Positions 28,929 to 38,425 are shown, numbered from the stretch's first letter. The stretch is DNA of 64,000 nt from CAIUMH01 sp963758555 (GCA_963758555.1 CAVWVW010000004.1:271021-335020); one strand, 5' to 3'. Translations and numbers: made by a program. Notes: generated by a model not told the origin, from the sequence alone.

Positions 28929-29659
28929 GAGCGCTCGGCTTCCGCGGCCTCGTCGAGCACCGAGGCGAACAGCTGGGCACCGAGGCCCTCGACCACGGCG
29001 TCGGCCTCAAGGGCCAGCTCCTCACGAGCCATCGTGCCCACCACGCCGATCGCCATCATGGCGGCGCCACGCGCCGCTCGAAGACCGACCACCGTGTCTT
29101 CGAAGACGACGATCGCCGAGCCACCCACACCGAGGTCCCGAGCAGCCAGCAGGAACCCTTCGGGGTTCGGCTTGCCCTCAGAGACGTCCTCGACCGTGAC
29201 CACGGTGACGAACGCACCGCTGAGCCCGGCTCGGTCAAGGACCAGCTCGACGTCCGTGCGCTGTGCGCCGGTGACGATGCCCATCGGCACGCGGTGCGCG
29301 CCCAGCAGGGCGACCAGCTCTCGGGTCGACGGCTCGATGGGTGAGGCACCGCTCACGAGCTCCCGATAGCGCGCCGCTCGCTCATCGAGCAGCGTCTCGA
29401 CGAGCGAGGGCCCTCCCCCGCCATGGGCCGCCACCGCCCGCTCGATGATCTCTCGATCGCTGAAGCCCACGAAGTGCTCGAGGTAGGCAGCCTCTTCGAG
29501 CTCGAAGCCGAGCTGGGAGGCGAAGAGACCTTGGAAGGTCCGGAGGACGACGGGCTCGTCGTTGGCCAAGGTGCCGTTGAAGTCGAAGAGCACCGCACGG
29601 TCCGCTTGGCTCGCCCAACGGCCAAGGAGGGCCTGCGCACGCTGTGCTTCAGCGTTCAT
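28925..29659 (-). CDS. HAD-superfamily hydrolase
   Basis: A 244-residue haloacid dehalogenase-like phosphatase or beta-phosphoglucomutase-like enzyme with a helical cap domain. Motif I reads LFDFNGTL: the nucleophile Asp is present, but the usual second Asp (acid/base) is Asn, which may reduce or alter phosphatase activity. Motif II is GIVTGAQ, motif III Lys in SEGKPNPE, and motif IV VVFEDTVVGLRAA. It is upstream of nothing obvious on its strand and convergent with gntR, with stops overlapping by four bases. A phosphorylated intermediate from the neighbouring kinase could be its substrate (inference). Confidence 0.83.
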   Translation of the reverse strand: MNAEAQRAQALLGRWASQADRAVLFDFNGTLANDEPVVLRTFQGLFASQLGFELEEAAYLEHFVGFSDREIIERAVAAHGGGGPSLVETLLDERAARYRELVSGASPIEPSTRELVALLGAHRVPMGIVTGAQRTDVELVLDRAGLSGAFVTVVTVEDVSEGKPNPEGFLLAARDLGVGGSAIVVFEDTVVGLRAARGAAMMAIGVVGTMAREELALEADAVVEGLGAQLFASVLDEAAEAERS

Positions 29660-29719
29660 GACAGCCCAACGAGACGGAGCCGGGAGACACAGGCCAACGA
29701 CCCCACCGGATGCCCGGGC

Positions 29720-31311
29720 CTAGGGGAAGTGAGGCACTCCCGCCTCGGGCAGCTCGATCGTGTTCTTCGGACCCTTGAACCACTTCTTCACCGACAGGTG
29801 CCAGTAGATCCAGAGGAAGATCATCGCGGCGGGCACCACCAAGATCGTGTAGTTGACGTACTTCCATGCGAAGCCAGTCGTCCAGGGAACACCCAGGTTC
29901 GAGGTCGGCATGAAGGCCATGAACGTGACCAGCACCACGTCGAGAAGGGCGATCACGCAGAGCCACTTGTACTTCCTGCCCAAGTTCCAGCCACCTTGTG
30001 CGAAGGCATCGCCCAGCCTCCAGCGGTGCCAGATGGGGATGGCGAAGCACCAGTAGAGCCCGATGACACCGATCGAGACCACGGCGAAGAAGGCGACCGG
30101 CGAGGGCGCCCCGTTGATGTCGACCTTGATCAGCGCCGGCAGCGTGATGATGATCCCGATCGCCGCCGTCAAGAGCACGCCAGCCACGGGCACCCGCTTG
30201 GCGCTGAGCTTCGACCAGTGCTTGTGGCCGGGGACGGCGCCGTCACGGCTGAAGGCGAAGAGCATCCGGCTGCAGCTGGTCATGCAGGCCATCGTGCAGA
30301 AGAACTGACCGACTGCCGAGATCAACAGCACCGTGCCCCCCCAGCGAGACGTGAGGGCCTGAGAGAAGATCGTGGCCACGCCGCCACCCGCCGTGGTCAC
30401 CTTCGATTCGTCCTGGACGGCGAAGAGAAAGGCGAGCAGCAGGATCCAGCCGCCGATGGCGGAGTAGAAGATCGAGCGCCACATGCCCGAGGCCGCACCG
30501 TTGGCGGCATCCTTCGTCTCTTCAGAAAGGTGAGCAGAGGCGTCATAGCCGGTGATCGTGTACTGGGTGAGCAATGCCCCGATGGGCAGCACCACCACCA
30601 AGAAGCCGAAGCCGTGCGTCTTGCCCCCGAAGAAGCCGGTGTTGTTCACCGTCGAGGTGAAGACCATCGAGGCGCTGGCGTGGTGGTGTGGGAGGAAGAC
30701 CAGGATCAGGACGACGGCCGCTGCACCCAGGACGTGCCACCACACCGAGGTGTTGTTGATGATGGCCAGCAGATGACTCGAGAAGATGTTGACGATCGCT
30801 GCGATCACCAAGATGGCGATGAAGTACAAGAAGATCGTGTCGAGGTTGCCTGCCGTGTAGCTCCCGGGAACAAGAAGCTCAAGGTGAGGTCCAAGAAGGT
30901 GGCGCACCCGTAGGCCACCGAGGCCACGATGGCCAAGAGCCCGATCAGGTTCAGCCAGCCTGTGTAGTAGCCAGCCTTCGCTCCACCGAGCTTCGATGCC
31001 CACCAGTAGATGCCGCCCGACGTCGGATAGGCCGAGACCAGCTCGGCCAGACACAGGCCGATGCACAGGATCAGGGCGGCGAGGATGGGCCAGCCCCAGG
31101 CGATGGCAGCCGGGCCACCGCCGTTCCAACCGCTGGAGAAGGTCGTGAAGCAACCGGCCAGGATCGAGATGATCGAGAACGAGATGGCGAAGTTCGAGAA
31201 CCCTGACCACGAGCGGTTGAGCTCTTGCTTGTATCCGAGCTGCGCGAGGAGCTGTTCGTCCTCGCTCAGCGTTCCGGCGCTGACCGCCCCGCTTGCACCC
31301 TCATCAGACAC
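29720..31311 (-). CDS. APC-family amino acid / amine permease (one-base deletion)
   Basis: About 530 residues and roughly 12 membrane helices. The N-terminal part (LGYKQELNRSWSGFSNFAIS and ELVSAYPTSGGIYWWA) is typical of the GabP/BAT1-type branch. A missing base in a GGG run near 30877 joins LSFLFPG to SYTAGNLDTIFLY. Other conserved stretches are ITGYDASAHLSEETKDA and SRMLFAFSRDGAVPGH. It would import an amine or amino acid by cation symport. It is downstream of the glutamine-synthetase-like gene, with the palindrome GGTCCGGACC at its promoter. By position it is the PuuP-like uptake component of the cluster. Confidence 0.86.
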
Positions 31312-31390
31312 GGCTGCCCCACTTTCACCTCGAGCGACCGAGCTGAAGGTCGCTGAACCCCAACCGACTTTTCCTGAAAGGTAGCACCGA

Positions 31391-31411
31391 GGACCCCGAA
31401 AGGTCCGGACC
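31391..31411. promoter_or_regulatory. Second GntR operator candidate, upstream of the permease
   Basis: GGTCCGGACC (31402-31411) is a perfect palindrome differing from the 28041 site only in the central two bases. It overlaps a second repeat, GGACC-N6-GGTCC (31391-31406). It sits 91 bases before the permease start and would overlap its -35 region, suggesting common control. Confidence 0.5.
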
Positions 31412-31467
31412 GAATCTGCGAACGCTCAGAGCGTGCCCACGAAGCGTCAGCGCGCCGGTCGCACCGC

Positions 31468-32821
31468 TCAGATCCGCTCGAAGTTCCGAGCGAGCTCCCA
31501 ATCGGTGACGTGAAGGTTCGCCTTCATCCACTCTTGGCGAGCGGTGTTGAGCAGGTGGTAGTGGACGTCATCGCCGAAGGCCTCGAGTGCCACCTCGGAG
31601 GCAGCGAAGGTCTCGATGGCATCGGCCAGGGTGAAGGGGAGGCGGTCCACGTCGTCGGCCACGTAGGCGTTGCCCTCGAAGGGCGCCTCGAGCTCGAGCT
31701 CGTGATCGATCCCGTAGAGGCCCGCAGCGATCGTCGCCGCCAGCGCGATGTAGGGGTTGACGTCAGCGCCTGGGACTCGTGACTCGATGCGGCGACTCGA
31801 GCCGTGCCCCACGATCCGAAACCCACAGGTGCGGTTGTCCTGGCCCCAGGCGATCGCCGTGGGTGCCCACGAGTTGGGCACGTAGCGTCGATACGAGTTG
31901 ACGTACGGGGCGAAGCACCACGCCAGCTGGCGAGCGGCATGCAGCTGGCCGGCCAAGAAGCGCTCTCCCAGCGTGGAGAGCCCGCTCGCTGCGTCCCCTC
32001 CGTCCATCAGCGCGTTGCCGTCGGCATCCCAGAGGCTGGCGTGGATGTGGCTCGAGGACCCCGATTCAGCCATGGTCCACTTGGCCATGAAGGTTGCAGC
32101 CCGTCCCTCTTGCGAGGCGATCTCCTTGACGGCGTTCTTGAGCACCAGGTGACGATCGGCCATCTCGAGGGGCGTCGTGTAGGTCAAGATCACCTCGTGC
32201 TGACCACGGCCCGCCTCCCCCTTTGACGATTCCACCGGCAGACCGGCCGCCACGAGCTCGTTGCGCACTCGACGCAGCACGTACTCATCACGAGAGGTCT
32301 GGAGGATCTGGTAGTCCTCGATCGTGTCGACGTGGGGGGTCAGCTCGCGCCACCCCTTGCGTGAGGCCTCTTCAAACGATTCCTTGAACAGGTAGAACTC
32401 GAGCTCGGTGGCGCAGTTGAGCACCCAGCCCCGCTCGGTGAGCCGATCGATCTGTCGCCGCAAGATCTGTCGAGGCGAAACCTCGATGGGTGCCCCGTGA
32501 TGGTCGACCAGATCGCAGAGCAGCATCACCGAGCCGGGGAGCCACGGCAGCTCGAGCAGGGTGCTCGGGTCGATCTGACCCACGACGTCGCCGTAGCCGC
32601 CCTCCCAGTTCGGCGAAGCGATAGCCAGGCAGCGGGTCCATGTCGACGTCGACGGCCAGCAGGTAGTCGCACGCCTCCATGCCGTTCGCCTTGACGTGAT
32701 CGAGGAAGAAGGACGCCGTCATCCGCTTGCCCACGGGTCGACCTTGCAGGTCGGGGAAGGCGACGATGACCGTGTCGACGCTCCCTGCTTCGATGGCGGC
32801 CGTGAGCTGGTCCAGATCCAT
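31468..32821 (-). CDS. Glutamine synthetase-like gamma-glutamyl ligase (one-base frameshift)
   Basis: A GS-family ATP-dependent ligase of about 450 residues, resembling gamma-glutamylpolyamine / gamma-glutamylethanolamide synthetases (PuuA, GlnA3/GlnA4 types) more than housekeeping GlnA. N-terminal SVDTVIVAFPDLQGRPVGKR; after an extra C near 32610 it resumes GYGDVVGQIDPSTL. Active-site stretches: ATELEFYLF, GEAGRGQHE, SGSSSHIHASLWD, NRTCGFRIVGHGSSRRIESR and VPGADVNPYIALA. The adenylylation-loop Tyr of GlnA is not evident. It is divergent from the PuuD-like hydrolase and upstream of the permease. It probably gamma-glutamylates an imported amine (inference). Confidence 0.83.
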
Positions 32822-32827
32822 CGTCGT

Positions 32828-32856
32828 ACTATGGCCGTGAATCCGACCTGCGTCTA
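32828..32856 (-). promoter_or_regulatory. Promoter of the GS-like gene, probably giving a leaderless mRNA
   Basis: -10 CATAGT (32828-32833) and -35 TAGACG (32851-32856) with a 17-base spacer on the minus strand. The -10 ends six bases before the ATG at 32821, and no ribosome site is present, so transcription would begin at or next to the start codon. Confidence 0.5.
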
Positions 32857-32897
32857 CCCATTGCTTGCCAAGAGGTAGATCGAGACCGAGGAGCGGC

Positions 32898-33619
32898 GTG
32901 GCGAGGAACACCAAGGCGCTCGTGGGGATGACCACCTACACCGAGCGCGTCTCGTGGGGCACGCGCACCGAGGACGTCGCCCTCATCCAGCGTGCCTACT
33001 TCGAGCTCGTGGCCCAGGCCGGTGGCCGCCCCCTGCTGCTCCCACCGTCCTCGCTCGACCCGCTCGGTCCCATGGCGGGTGCAGCAGAGACGATCGCGGC
33101 GCTCGATGCGCTGGTCGTGATCGGTGGTCTCGACGTCGATCCGAAGCTCTACGGCGCACAGCCCGATCCGCACCTCGGCCGCATCGACGACGTGCGCGAC
33201 GCCTCAGAGCTCGCTCTGCTCGCCACCGCTCTCGAGGCAGATCTCCCGGTCCTCGCCATCTGCCGTGGCCAGCAGCTGCTCAACGTGCTGCTCGGAGGGA
33301 CCTTGCACCAGCACCTCCCCGATCTGGTGGGTCACGTGGGCCATCAGCCCGGCGACGGGATCTACGCCGATCAAGAGATCCGCTGCGAGCCCGGCTCGCG
33401 GACCGAGGCCATCTTCGGTCCCGCACCCGTGGTGCGATGCTCGCACCACCAAGCCATCGACAGGCTGGGTGAAGGCTTGGTCATCACCGGGAGGGCTGCA
33501 CAGGACGACGTCATCGAGGCGGTGGAGCTTCCCTCGGCTCGCTTCTGCGTCAGCGTGCAGTGGCATCCGGAGGAGCCCGGCGACGTGCGACCCTTTGAGC
33601 GCTCGTCGCCGCCTGCTGA
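32898..33619 (+). CDS. Gamma-glutamyl amine hydrolase, PuuD-like class I amidotransferase (one-base deletion near the end)
   Basis: About 240 residues of the peptidase C26 / PuuD family, which removes gamma-glutamate from gamma-glutamyl-aminobutyrate-type products. Motifs: NTKALVGMTTYTE, VVIGGLDVDP, the nucleophile in LAICRGQQLLNVLLGG, and SVQWHPEE with catalytic His and Glu. The GTG at 32898 has GAGGAG upstream. Near 33598 one base seems missing: the frame then gives a normal C-terminus RPFEALVAAC and stop at 33619; without the shift it runs into the next gene. It is divergent from the GS-like ligase, matching a gamma-glutamylation pathway. Confidence 0.84.
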
Positions 33620-33705
33620 GACCGAGCGGCACTGTTCTCGGGCGAACGAGCCTGGCCGTGGCCGCGATGAGAGACTGAGGAGAGGTCACGCACGAGGGGG
33701 CACCA

Positions 33706-34607
33706 TGGCAGTGGAGTACGACGAGTTCTCGATGTTCCATGAGAACGCCGAGGAGTACGGCATCCCCTATGACGGCCCACCGGTCGTCCGCCGCGTGGCC
33801 ACCGTCCTCGACGACGGCCGCGAGCTGAGCGCGCTCGTCTGGGGTGAAGGCGAGCCCGAGTACTTCTTCCTCCACGGCGGGGCCCAGAACGCCCACACCT
33901 GGGACACCGTGGCGCTCGCCCTCGGGTGCCCGCTTGGTCTGCGTCGATCTGCCCGGCCATGGCCACTCCGGTCCTGGGCGCGACGGCTCGCTCGACGTGC
34001 ACGCCAACGCAGAGGACCTGGCCACGGTGGTCCGCGCCCTCGCTCCCGAGGCCAAGGCCATCATCGGCATGTCGCTCGGAGGGATGACGTCGATCGCTCT
34101 CGCCGGCATCGCCCCCGAGCTGGTCCGCGCGCTGATCCTGGTCGACGTCACGCCCACCATCGATCCGGAGCGCTCGGCCCACATCGGCGCCTTCGTCTCT
34201 GGTCCTGAGTCCTTCGACAGCTTCGACGAGCTCTTGGAGCGGACCTGCGCGTTCAACCCGACCCGCTCGGTCTCGAGCATGCGGCGCGGGATCCTGCACA
34301 ACGCCGTGCAGCGAGACGACGGCACCTGGGTGTGGCGCTACGCCCGCTTCCGGGCCGAGGACGCGGGCGAAGGGCCCCTCGATGGAGGGCCTGTCACCTC
34401 TCTGGGACGTCGTGAGCGGGCTCGACGATGCCGCTCCTCTTGGCCCGTGGCATGCGCCAGCAGTCGGTGGTGGGGGACGAGGACGTCGCCGAGCTGCTCC
34501 GACGACAAGCCCGACGCCGTGGTCGTCGAGTTCGCCGACTCGGGCCACTCGATCCAGGGCGACGAGCCCGTCGAGCTCGCCGAGACCATCCGCGCTTCGC
34601 TCCCTAG
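33706..34607 (+). CDS. Alpha/beta hydrolase with several frameshifts
   Basis: About 300 codons. It begins MAVEYDEFSMFHENAEEYG, has EYFFLHGGAQNAHTW, then after an extra G near 33926 VCVDLPGHGHSGPG, the nucleophile elbow IGMSLGGMTS and LILVDVTP. Further single-base insertions near 34377, 34430 and 34503 are needed to join MEGLSPLWDVVSG, LLLARGMRQQSVVG and PDAVVVEFADSGHSIQGD (catalytic His). The true stop is probably the TAG at 34605-34607, facing the stop of the convergent gene, but that would need one more shift. Breaks are probably sequence errors. Substrate unknown. Confidence 0.75.
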
Positions 34608-35644
34608 GCGCCTGGCTCGCTCGAGAGCGGCTCGCAGCGCGCCGACGACCTCGTCGCGCACAGCCCTGCCCGCTTCGGCGGGGAAGTAGAGCGTGGCGCG
34701 ATCGAACAGGTCGCCCCAGCGCTTCGCCAGCTCTCGTCCGCAGGCCGCTGGCTCACCGATCACGCAGAAGGCCTCGAGCAGCGTGTCGTCGATGAGCTCG
34801 CCCATCTCGGCCCAGCGCCCCTGCTTGCTCATCGCCGTCAGCTCCGGTCGAAGCTCTTCATAGCCATGGGTCTTGAGCACCGCCTCGTAGGCCGGGGTCG
34901 ATGCGTAGAAGGCCACTCGCTCACGAGCCACCTTCAGCTGGGCGGCCAGATCCTCCTCGCTGCGTCGCCGCGACCACGAAGGGTGAGCCGCACACGGTGA
35001 GCTCGCCTCGAGCACGTGCTCCGTCCTTGGCCCGACCGCGCTCGAGTGCAGGCTTGGTGTGCTCTCGGAAGTAGCGCTCGGTGGTGAACGCATGGGCGAA
35101 GTAGCCATCAGCCACCTCGCCGACCACCTCGACCATCCCGGAGCCGACGCCAGCCAAGAACACCGGAGGCGGGCCGAACTCGTGGGCCTCCGGCGTGAAG
35201 AACGGCGTCATCAGGGTGTGGGTGTAGAAGTCGCCGTCGAAGCTGAGCGGCGTCCCGTCCTGCCAGGCCGACCAGATCGCCCGCATGGCGAGGACGTACT
35301 CGCGCATCCGAGGGGCGGGATGCGACCAGGGCATCGAGAAGCGGCGCTCGATGTGACCCTTGACCTGGGAGCCGAGACCCAGGATGAAGCGACCGTGCGA
35401 GTAGCGAGCGAGGTCGTAGGCCGTCGCCGCCGTGACCATCGGCGTGCGAGCCAGCGCGATGGCGATCGAGGTCCCCACCGACACCGTGGAGGTCGCCTGG
35501 GCCGCCAAGAGCAGCGCCAAGAAGGGATCGTGGCTCGTCTCGCCGGTCCAGATGCCGTCGAAGCCCGCCTGCCTCGATGGCCGCGGCCGCCGAACCCACC
35601 GTCTCGAAGTCGAAGTCGAAGCCGATCCCCGTATCGATCTTCAC
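34604..35644 (-). CDS. LLM-class F420-dependent oxidoreductase (three frameshifts)
   Basis: About 346 codons of the luciferase-like F420 group. GTG start 35644 behind GAGGGAG: KIDTGIGFDFDFETVGSAAA; an extra G near 35567 leads into GFDGIWTGETSHDPFLAL, then YDLARYSHGRFILGLGSQVK, GDFYTHTLMTPFFTPE and PPVFLAGVGSGMVEVVGEVAD. An extra C near 34966 leads to EEDLAAQLKVARERVAFYAS, and a third near 34607 gives a stop at 34604. Three insertions leave the length a multiple of three, which supports this reconstruction. The CTAG at 34604-34607 may hold the stops of both convergent genes. Confidence 0.8.
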
Positions 35645-35804
35645 TCGCTGCTCCCTCGTCTCGTCGTCATGGCCGCTCGCCATTCGACCATCTGGGCTCC
35701 AGCTGGCGCCAACGTGGGAAGCAGCCGCCCCTCGCTCGGCACCGAAGGCGGTGGATCACCAGAGCGATACGGTTGGACGGCACACCATGGAGCGAAGGAG
35801 CGCA

Positions 35805-36610
35805 GTGGGCGAGCACGATGATCTGGTCCTGCGCAGCGACGCCGAGCGGCGTCTGCACCTTGACGCTCAACAATCCCGAGCGTCGCAACGCATGGACGGT
35901 CCCGCTCGAGAACCGCTACTTCGACCTCTTGGACGAGGCCGACGCCGATCCTGGCGTGCGGGCCATCGTGCTCACCGCGTCGGGCACGACCTTCTGCCCC
36001 GGCCTGGACTCGGGTCGCCTGACCGAGATCGCAGGGACCACCGAGGGCCCGAAGCTCGACCGGTCGGGCCGTCGCCCGCAGACCTATCCCTTGAGCATCA
36101 GGAAGCCGCTCATCGGGGCGATCAACGGCTCGGCCGCCGGGATGGGCCTCATGCAGGCCCTCAACACCGACGTCCGCTTCTGCTCGTCGAAGGCTCGGTT
36201 CTCGACGGCCTACGCCAAGCGAGGGCTGCCCGCCGAGTACGGCTCGTCGTGGATCCTGCCTCGAGTCATCGGCCTCGAGAACGCACTCGACCTCCTCTTG
36301 TCCTCGCGCATCATCGACGCCACCGAGGCCAAGGCCATGGGCCTCGTCTCTCGGGTCTTGGAGCCCGACGAGGTCCTCCCCCACGCCCAGCGCTACGCGG
36401 CGGAGCTCTCGACGATCTGCTCGCCGGCCTCGATGGCGGCGATCCGCCAGCAGGTCTACGGCGACCTCTCTCGCACCCTCGACGAGGCCGTGCGTCGAGG
36501 CCCAGGGCCTCCTCGAGCACCTCCTCGACGGCGCGGACTTCGCCGAGGGAGTGGCCTCCTTCCTCGAAGAGCGCCCGGCGGCGTTCCCCCCGCTCGGGCC
36601 CAAGCCCTAG
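35805..36610 (+). CDS. Enoyl-CoA hydratase/isomerase (two frameshifts)
   Basis: About 267 codons of the crotonase fold. GTG 35805 has AAGGAG four bases upstream; an in-frame ATG lies at 35787. An extra C near 35838 joins GEHDDLVLRSDAE to GVCTLTLNNPERRNAW. Active-site stretches: FCPGLDSG (oxyanion-hole region) and INGSAAGMGLMQAL; YAKRGLPAEYGSSWILPRVIG holds the usual catalytic region with Glu in AEYG. A second extra C near 36487 joins DEAVR to EAQGLLEHLLDG and the C-terminus RPAAFPPLGPKP. It probably hydrates enoyl-CoA in fatty-acid or aromatic degradation. Confidence 0.84.
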
Positions 36611-36639
36611 CGGCGCTCGCCCGAGCACTGCGCTCGACG

Positions 36640-36679
36640 GAGCCCTGAGCCCGAGCCCGAGCCCTGAGCCCTGAGCCCG
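36640..36679. repeat. Short GAGCCC/GAGCCCT tandem repeat
   Basis: About six head-to-tail copies of GAGCCC or GAGCCCT lie in the gap between the enoyl-CoA hydratase stop (36610) and the thioesterase start (36712). The mixture of 6- and 7-base units suggests replication slippage. No hairpin function is apparent. Confidence 0.75.
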
Positions 36680-36711
36680 CTCGTACCTCGACGAGGTCGA
36701 GGTCCCGTGGC

Positions 36712-37266
36712 ATGACCAGCGCGAAGCCTGCGAGACTGAAGGCTGAGAGGCCGAGGGGGGCACGGAGCGTGGCACGAGCTACGAAGGCATGGATTGGCGG
36801 CGATTTTCAGGAAGCGTCGAGCACCGAGCACGGAGTGGGCCTCTGTGGCGGGTGCCGCGTCGAGGCGAGGTGCCACTACGGGCTGACCACCGAGCACCTC
36901 GACGCCGAGCAGACCGCCCACTTCGAGCTCACGTGTCCCGCCGAGCACGAGGGTGGCCCCGGAGTGGCGCACGGCGGCTGGACGGCAGCGGTCCTCGACG
37001 AGGTGCTCGGGCACCTGCCCCTGCTCTTGGGCTCGCGTAGCGTGACGGCCACCTTGACGGCGCACTACGTCAAGCCGGTGCCGCTCGAGCGTCCCTTGAT
37101 GGCTCGCTCCTGGGTCGACCGGCGAGATGGTGACAAGTGGTTCGTCTCCGCCGAGCTGGTCCTCGCCTCCTCAGGCGCGCTGCTCGCCACAGGAACCGCC
37201 GTGCTGATCGATCGTGACCCCGAGACGCACTTCGGGGGCTTCGAGGAGTGGCTCACCGAGCAGTGA
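36712..37266 (+). CDS. PaaI-type hotdog-fold thioesterase
   Basis: A 184-residue acyl-CoA thioesterase-like protein. The hotdog signature is GVAHGGWTAAVLDEVLG with the HGG loop and catalytic-type Asp/Glu, then TLTAHYVKPVPLERPLMARS and the strand ALLATGTAVLIDRD. An unusual basic N-terminal extension (about 30 residues) and a Cys-rich LCGGCRVEARCHY precede the core; a start further downstream is possible. It follows an enoyl-CoA hydratase and precedes an aldolase on the same strand, so it likely releases CoA from a degradation intermediate. Confidence 0.82.
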   Translation: MTSAKPARLKAERPRGARSVARATKAWIGGDFQEASSTEHGVGLCGGCRVEARCHYGLTTEHLDAEQTAHFELTCPAEHEGGPGVAHGGWTAAVLDEVLGHLPLLLGSRSVTATLTAHYVKPVPLERPLMARSWVDRRDGDKWFVSAELVLASSGALLATGTAVLIDRDPETHFGGFEEWLTEQ

Positions 37267-37332
37267 GCCGACGGGCGAAGCGGTCAGCGAAGGCCCCTAC
37301 GCTCGAAGCAGAGCCACGAGGAGGGAGCGACC

Positions 37333-38123
37333 ATGGATGACGCCGTCTACATCGGAGCCAAGCGAGCCCAACCGACGGTGCCCAGCACCTTCGACTCGTT
37401 CGAAGACGAGCGCCGCTACCGCAAGGAGCGCCTGGCCGGGGCGCTCAGGATCTTCGGTCGCTTCGGCTTCTCTGAGGGCGTCGCTGGTCACATCACCGCT
37501 CGGGACCCCGAGCGCCTCGACCACTTCTGGGTCAACCCCTTCGGGATGAGCTTTCGCCACGTGCGAGTCTCGGACCTGATCCTGGTCAACCACGACGGGC
37601 GAGGTCGTCGAGGGCTCGGGCGCGCTCAACCGCGCCGCGTTCGTCCTCCACTCCGCCATCCACAAGGCACGCCCTGAGGTCATGGCCGCCGCTCACGCCC
37701 ACTCGGTCTACGGCAAGGCCTTCTCCTCGCTTGGTCGCCTGCTCGACCCGATCACCCAGGATGCGTGCGCCTTCTTCGAGGACCACGTGCTCTGCAGCGC
37801 CTACGGAGGGCGCATCGTGCTCGAGGCCCACGCCGGCGAAGCCCTGGCCAAGGAGCTCGGCGACCACAAGGCCGTGATCCACCAGAGCCACGGGCTCTTC
37901 ACCGTGGGCCAGAGCGTCGAGGAGGCTGCCTGGTGGTTCGTGACCATGGAGCGATCGGCCCAGGCCCAGCTCTTGGCCGAAGCCGTCGGCACGCCCCGAC
38001 TGATCCCTGACGAAGACGCTCGCTACACCCGAGAGCAGATCGGCACGCCGCTTGGCTGGCTGGTTCTCGTTCTCCCCGCTCTGGGACGAGATCGTCCGGT
38101 CAGATCCCGACCTCTTCGACTGA
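37333..38123 (+). CDS. Class II aldolase/adducin family protein (two frameshifts)
   Basis: About 263 codons. N-terminus DDAVYIGAKRAQPTVPSTFD and LAGALRIFGRFGFSEGVAGHITARDP, then an extra G near 37600 leads to EVVEGSGALNRAAFVLHSAI, metal ligands in AAAHAHSVYGKAFSS and a further His in VIHQSHGLFTVGQSVEEAAW. A second extra G near 38055 joins IGTPL to AGWFSFSPLWDEIVRSDPDL and the TGA at 38123. These zinc-dependent enzymes cleave or decarboxylate small hydroxy acids; the eukaryotic-like branch is called adducin. The substrate is unknown. Confidence 0.83.
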
Positions 38124-38240
38124 GGGATCGGCGTCAGGCAGAGCCCCGAGGCTCCTCGGCGGCGACTGGCGCCGTTGGGAGTCGGGACGCGCTTCCTGTG
38201 TAGGATGGCACTCCGCCTCGGGGCTACCCGAGACGGTCGA

Positions 38241-38315
38241 GGACCTGTGGTGCAGTCTGGAGTGCACGCCGCCCTGTCAAGGCGGAGGTCGCGGGTTCAA
38301 ATCCCGTCAGGTCCG
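38241..38315 (+). tRNA. tRNA-Asp (GTC)
   Basis: A 75-base cloverleaf: acceptor GGACCTG / CAGGTCC with discriminator G, anticodon stem CCGCC / GGCGG around CTGTCAA (anticodon GTC at 38276-38278), T-loop TTCAAAT. CCA is not encoded (the genome continues CTC), so it must be added after transcription. The outermost T-stem pair is G-T. Confidence 0.95.
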
Positions 38316-38349
38316 CTCGGTGGCTCGGTTCCGGCCGGGCATGTCCGAT

Positions 38350-38425
38350 GGTCGAGTAGCTCAGTTGGAAGAGCGCGCGCCTGAAAAGCGCGAGGTCACC
38401 GGATCGACGCCGGTCTCGACCACCA
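38350..38425 (+). tRNA. tRNA-Phe (GAA)
   Basis: A 76-base tRNA including an encoded CCA (38423-38425). Acceptor GGTCGAG / CTCGACC, discriminator A, anticodon stem CGCGC / GCGCG around CTGAAAA (anticodon GAA at 38383-38385). The T-loop reads ATCGACG, so position 54 is A instead of the nearly universal T. It is 34 bases after tRNA-Asp and probably shares its transcript. Confidence 0.95.

Noticed and set aside
32865..34208. A single open frame fusing the PuuD-like amidotransferase to an alpha/beta hydrolase
   Set aside because: The segment between them has no domain-like sequence. A one-base correction near 33598 restores a normal PuuD C-terminus and stop, while the hydrolase has its own start at 33706.
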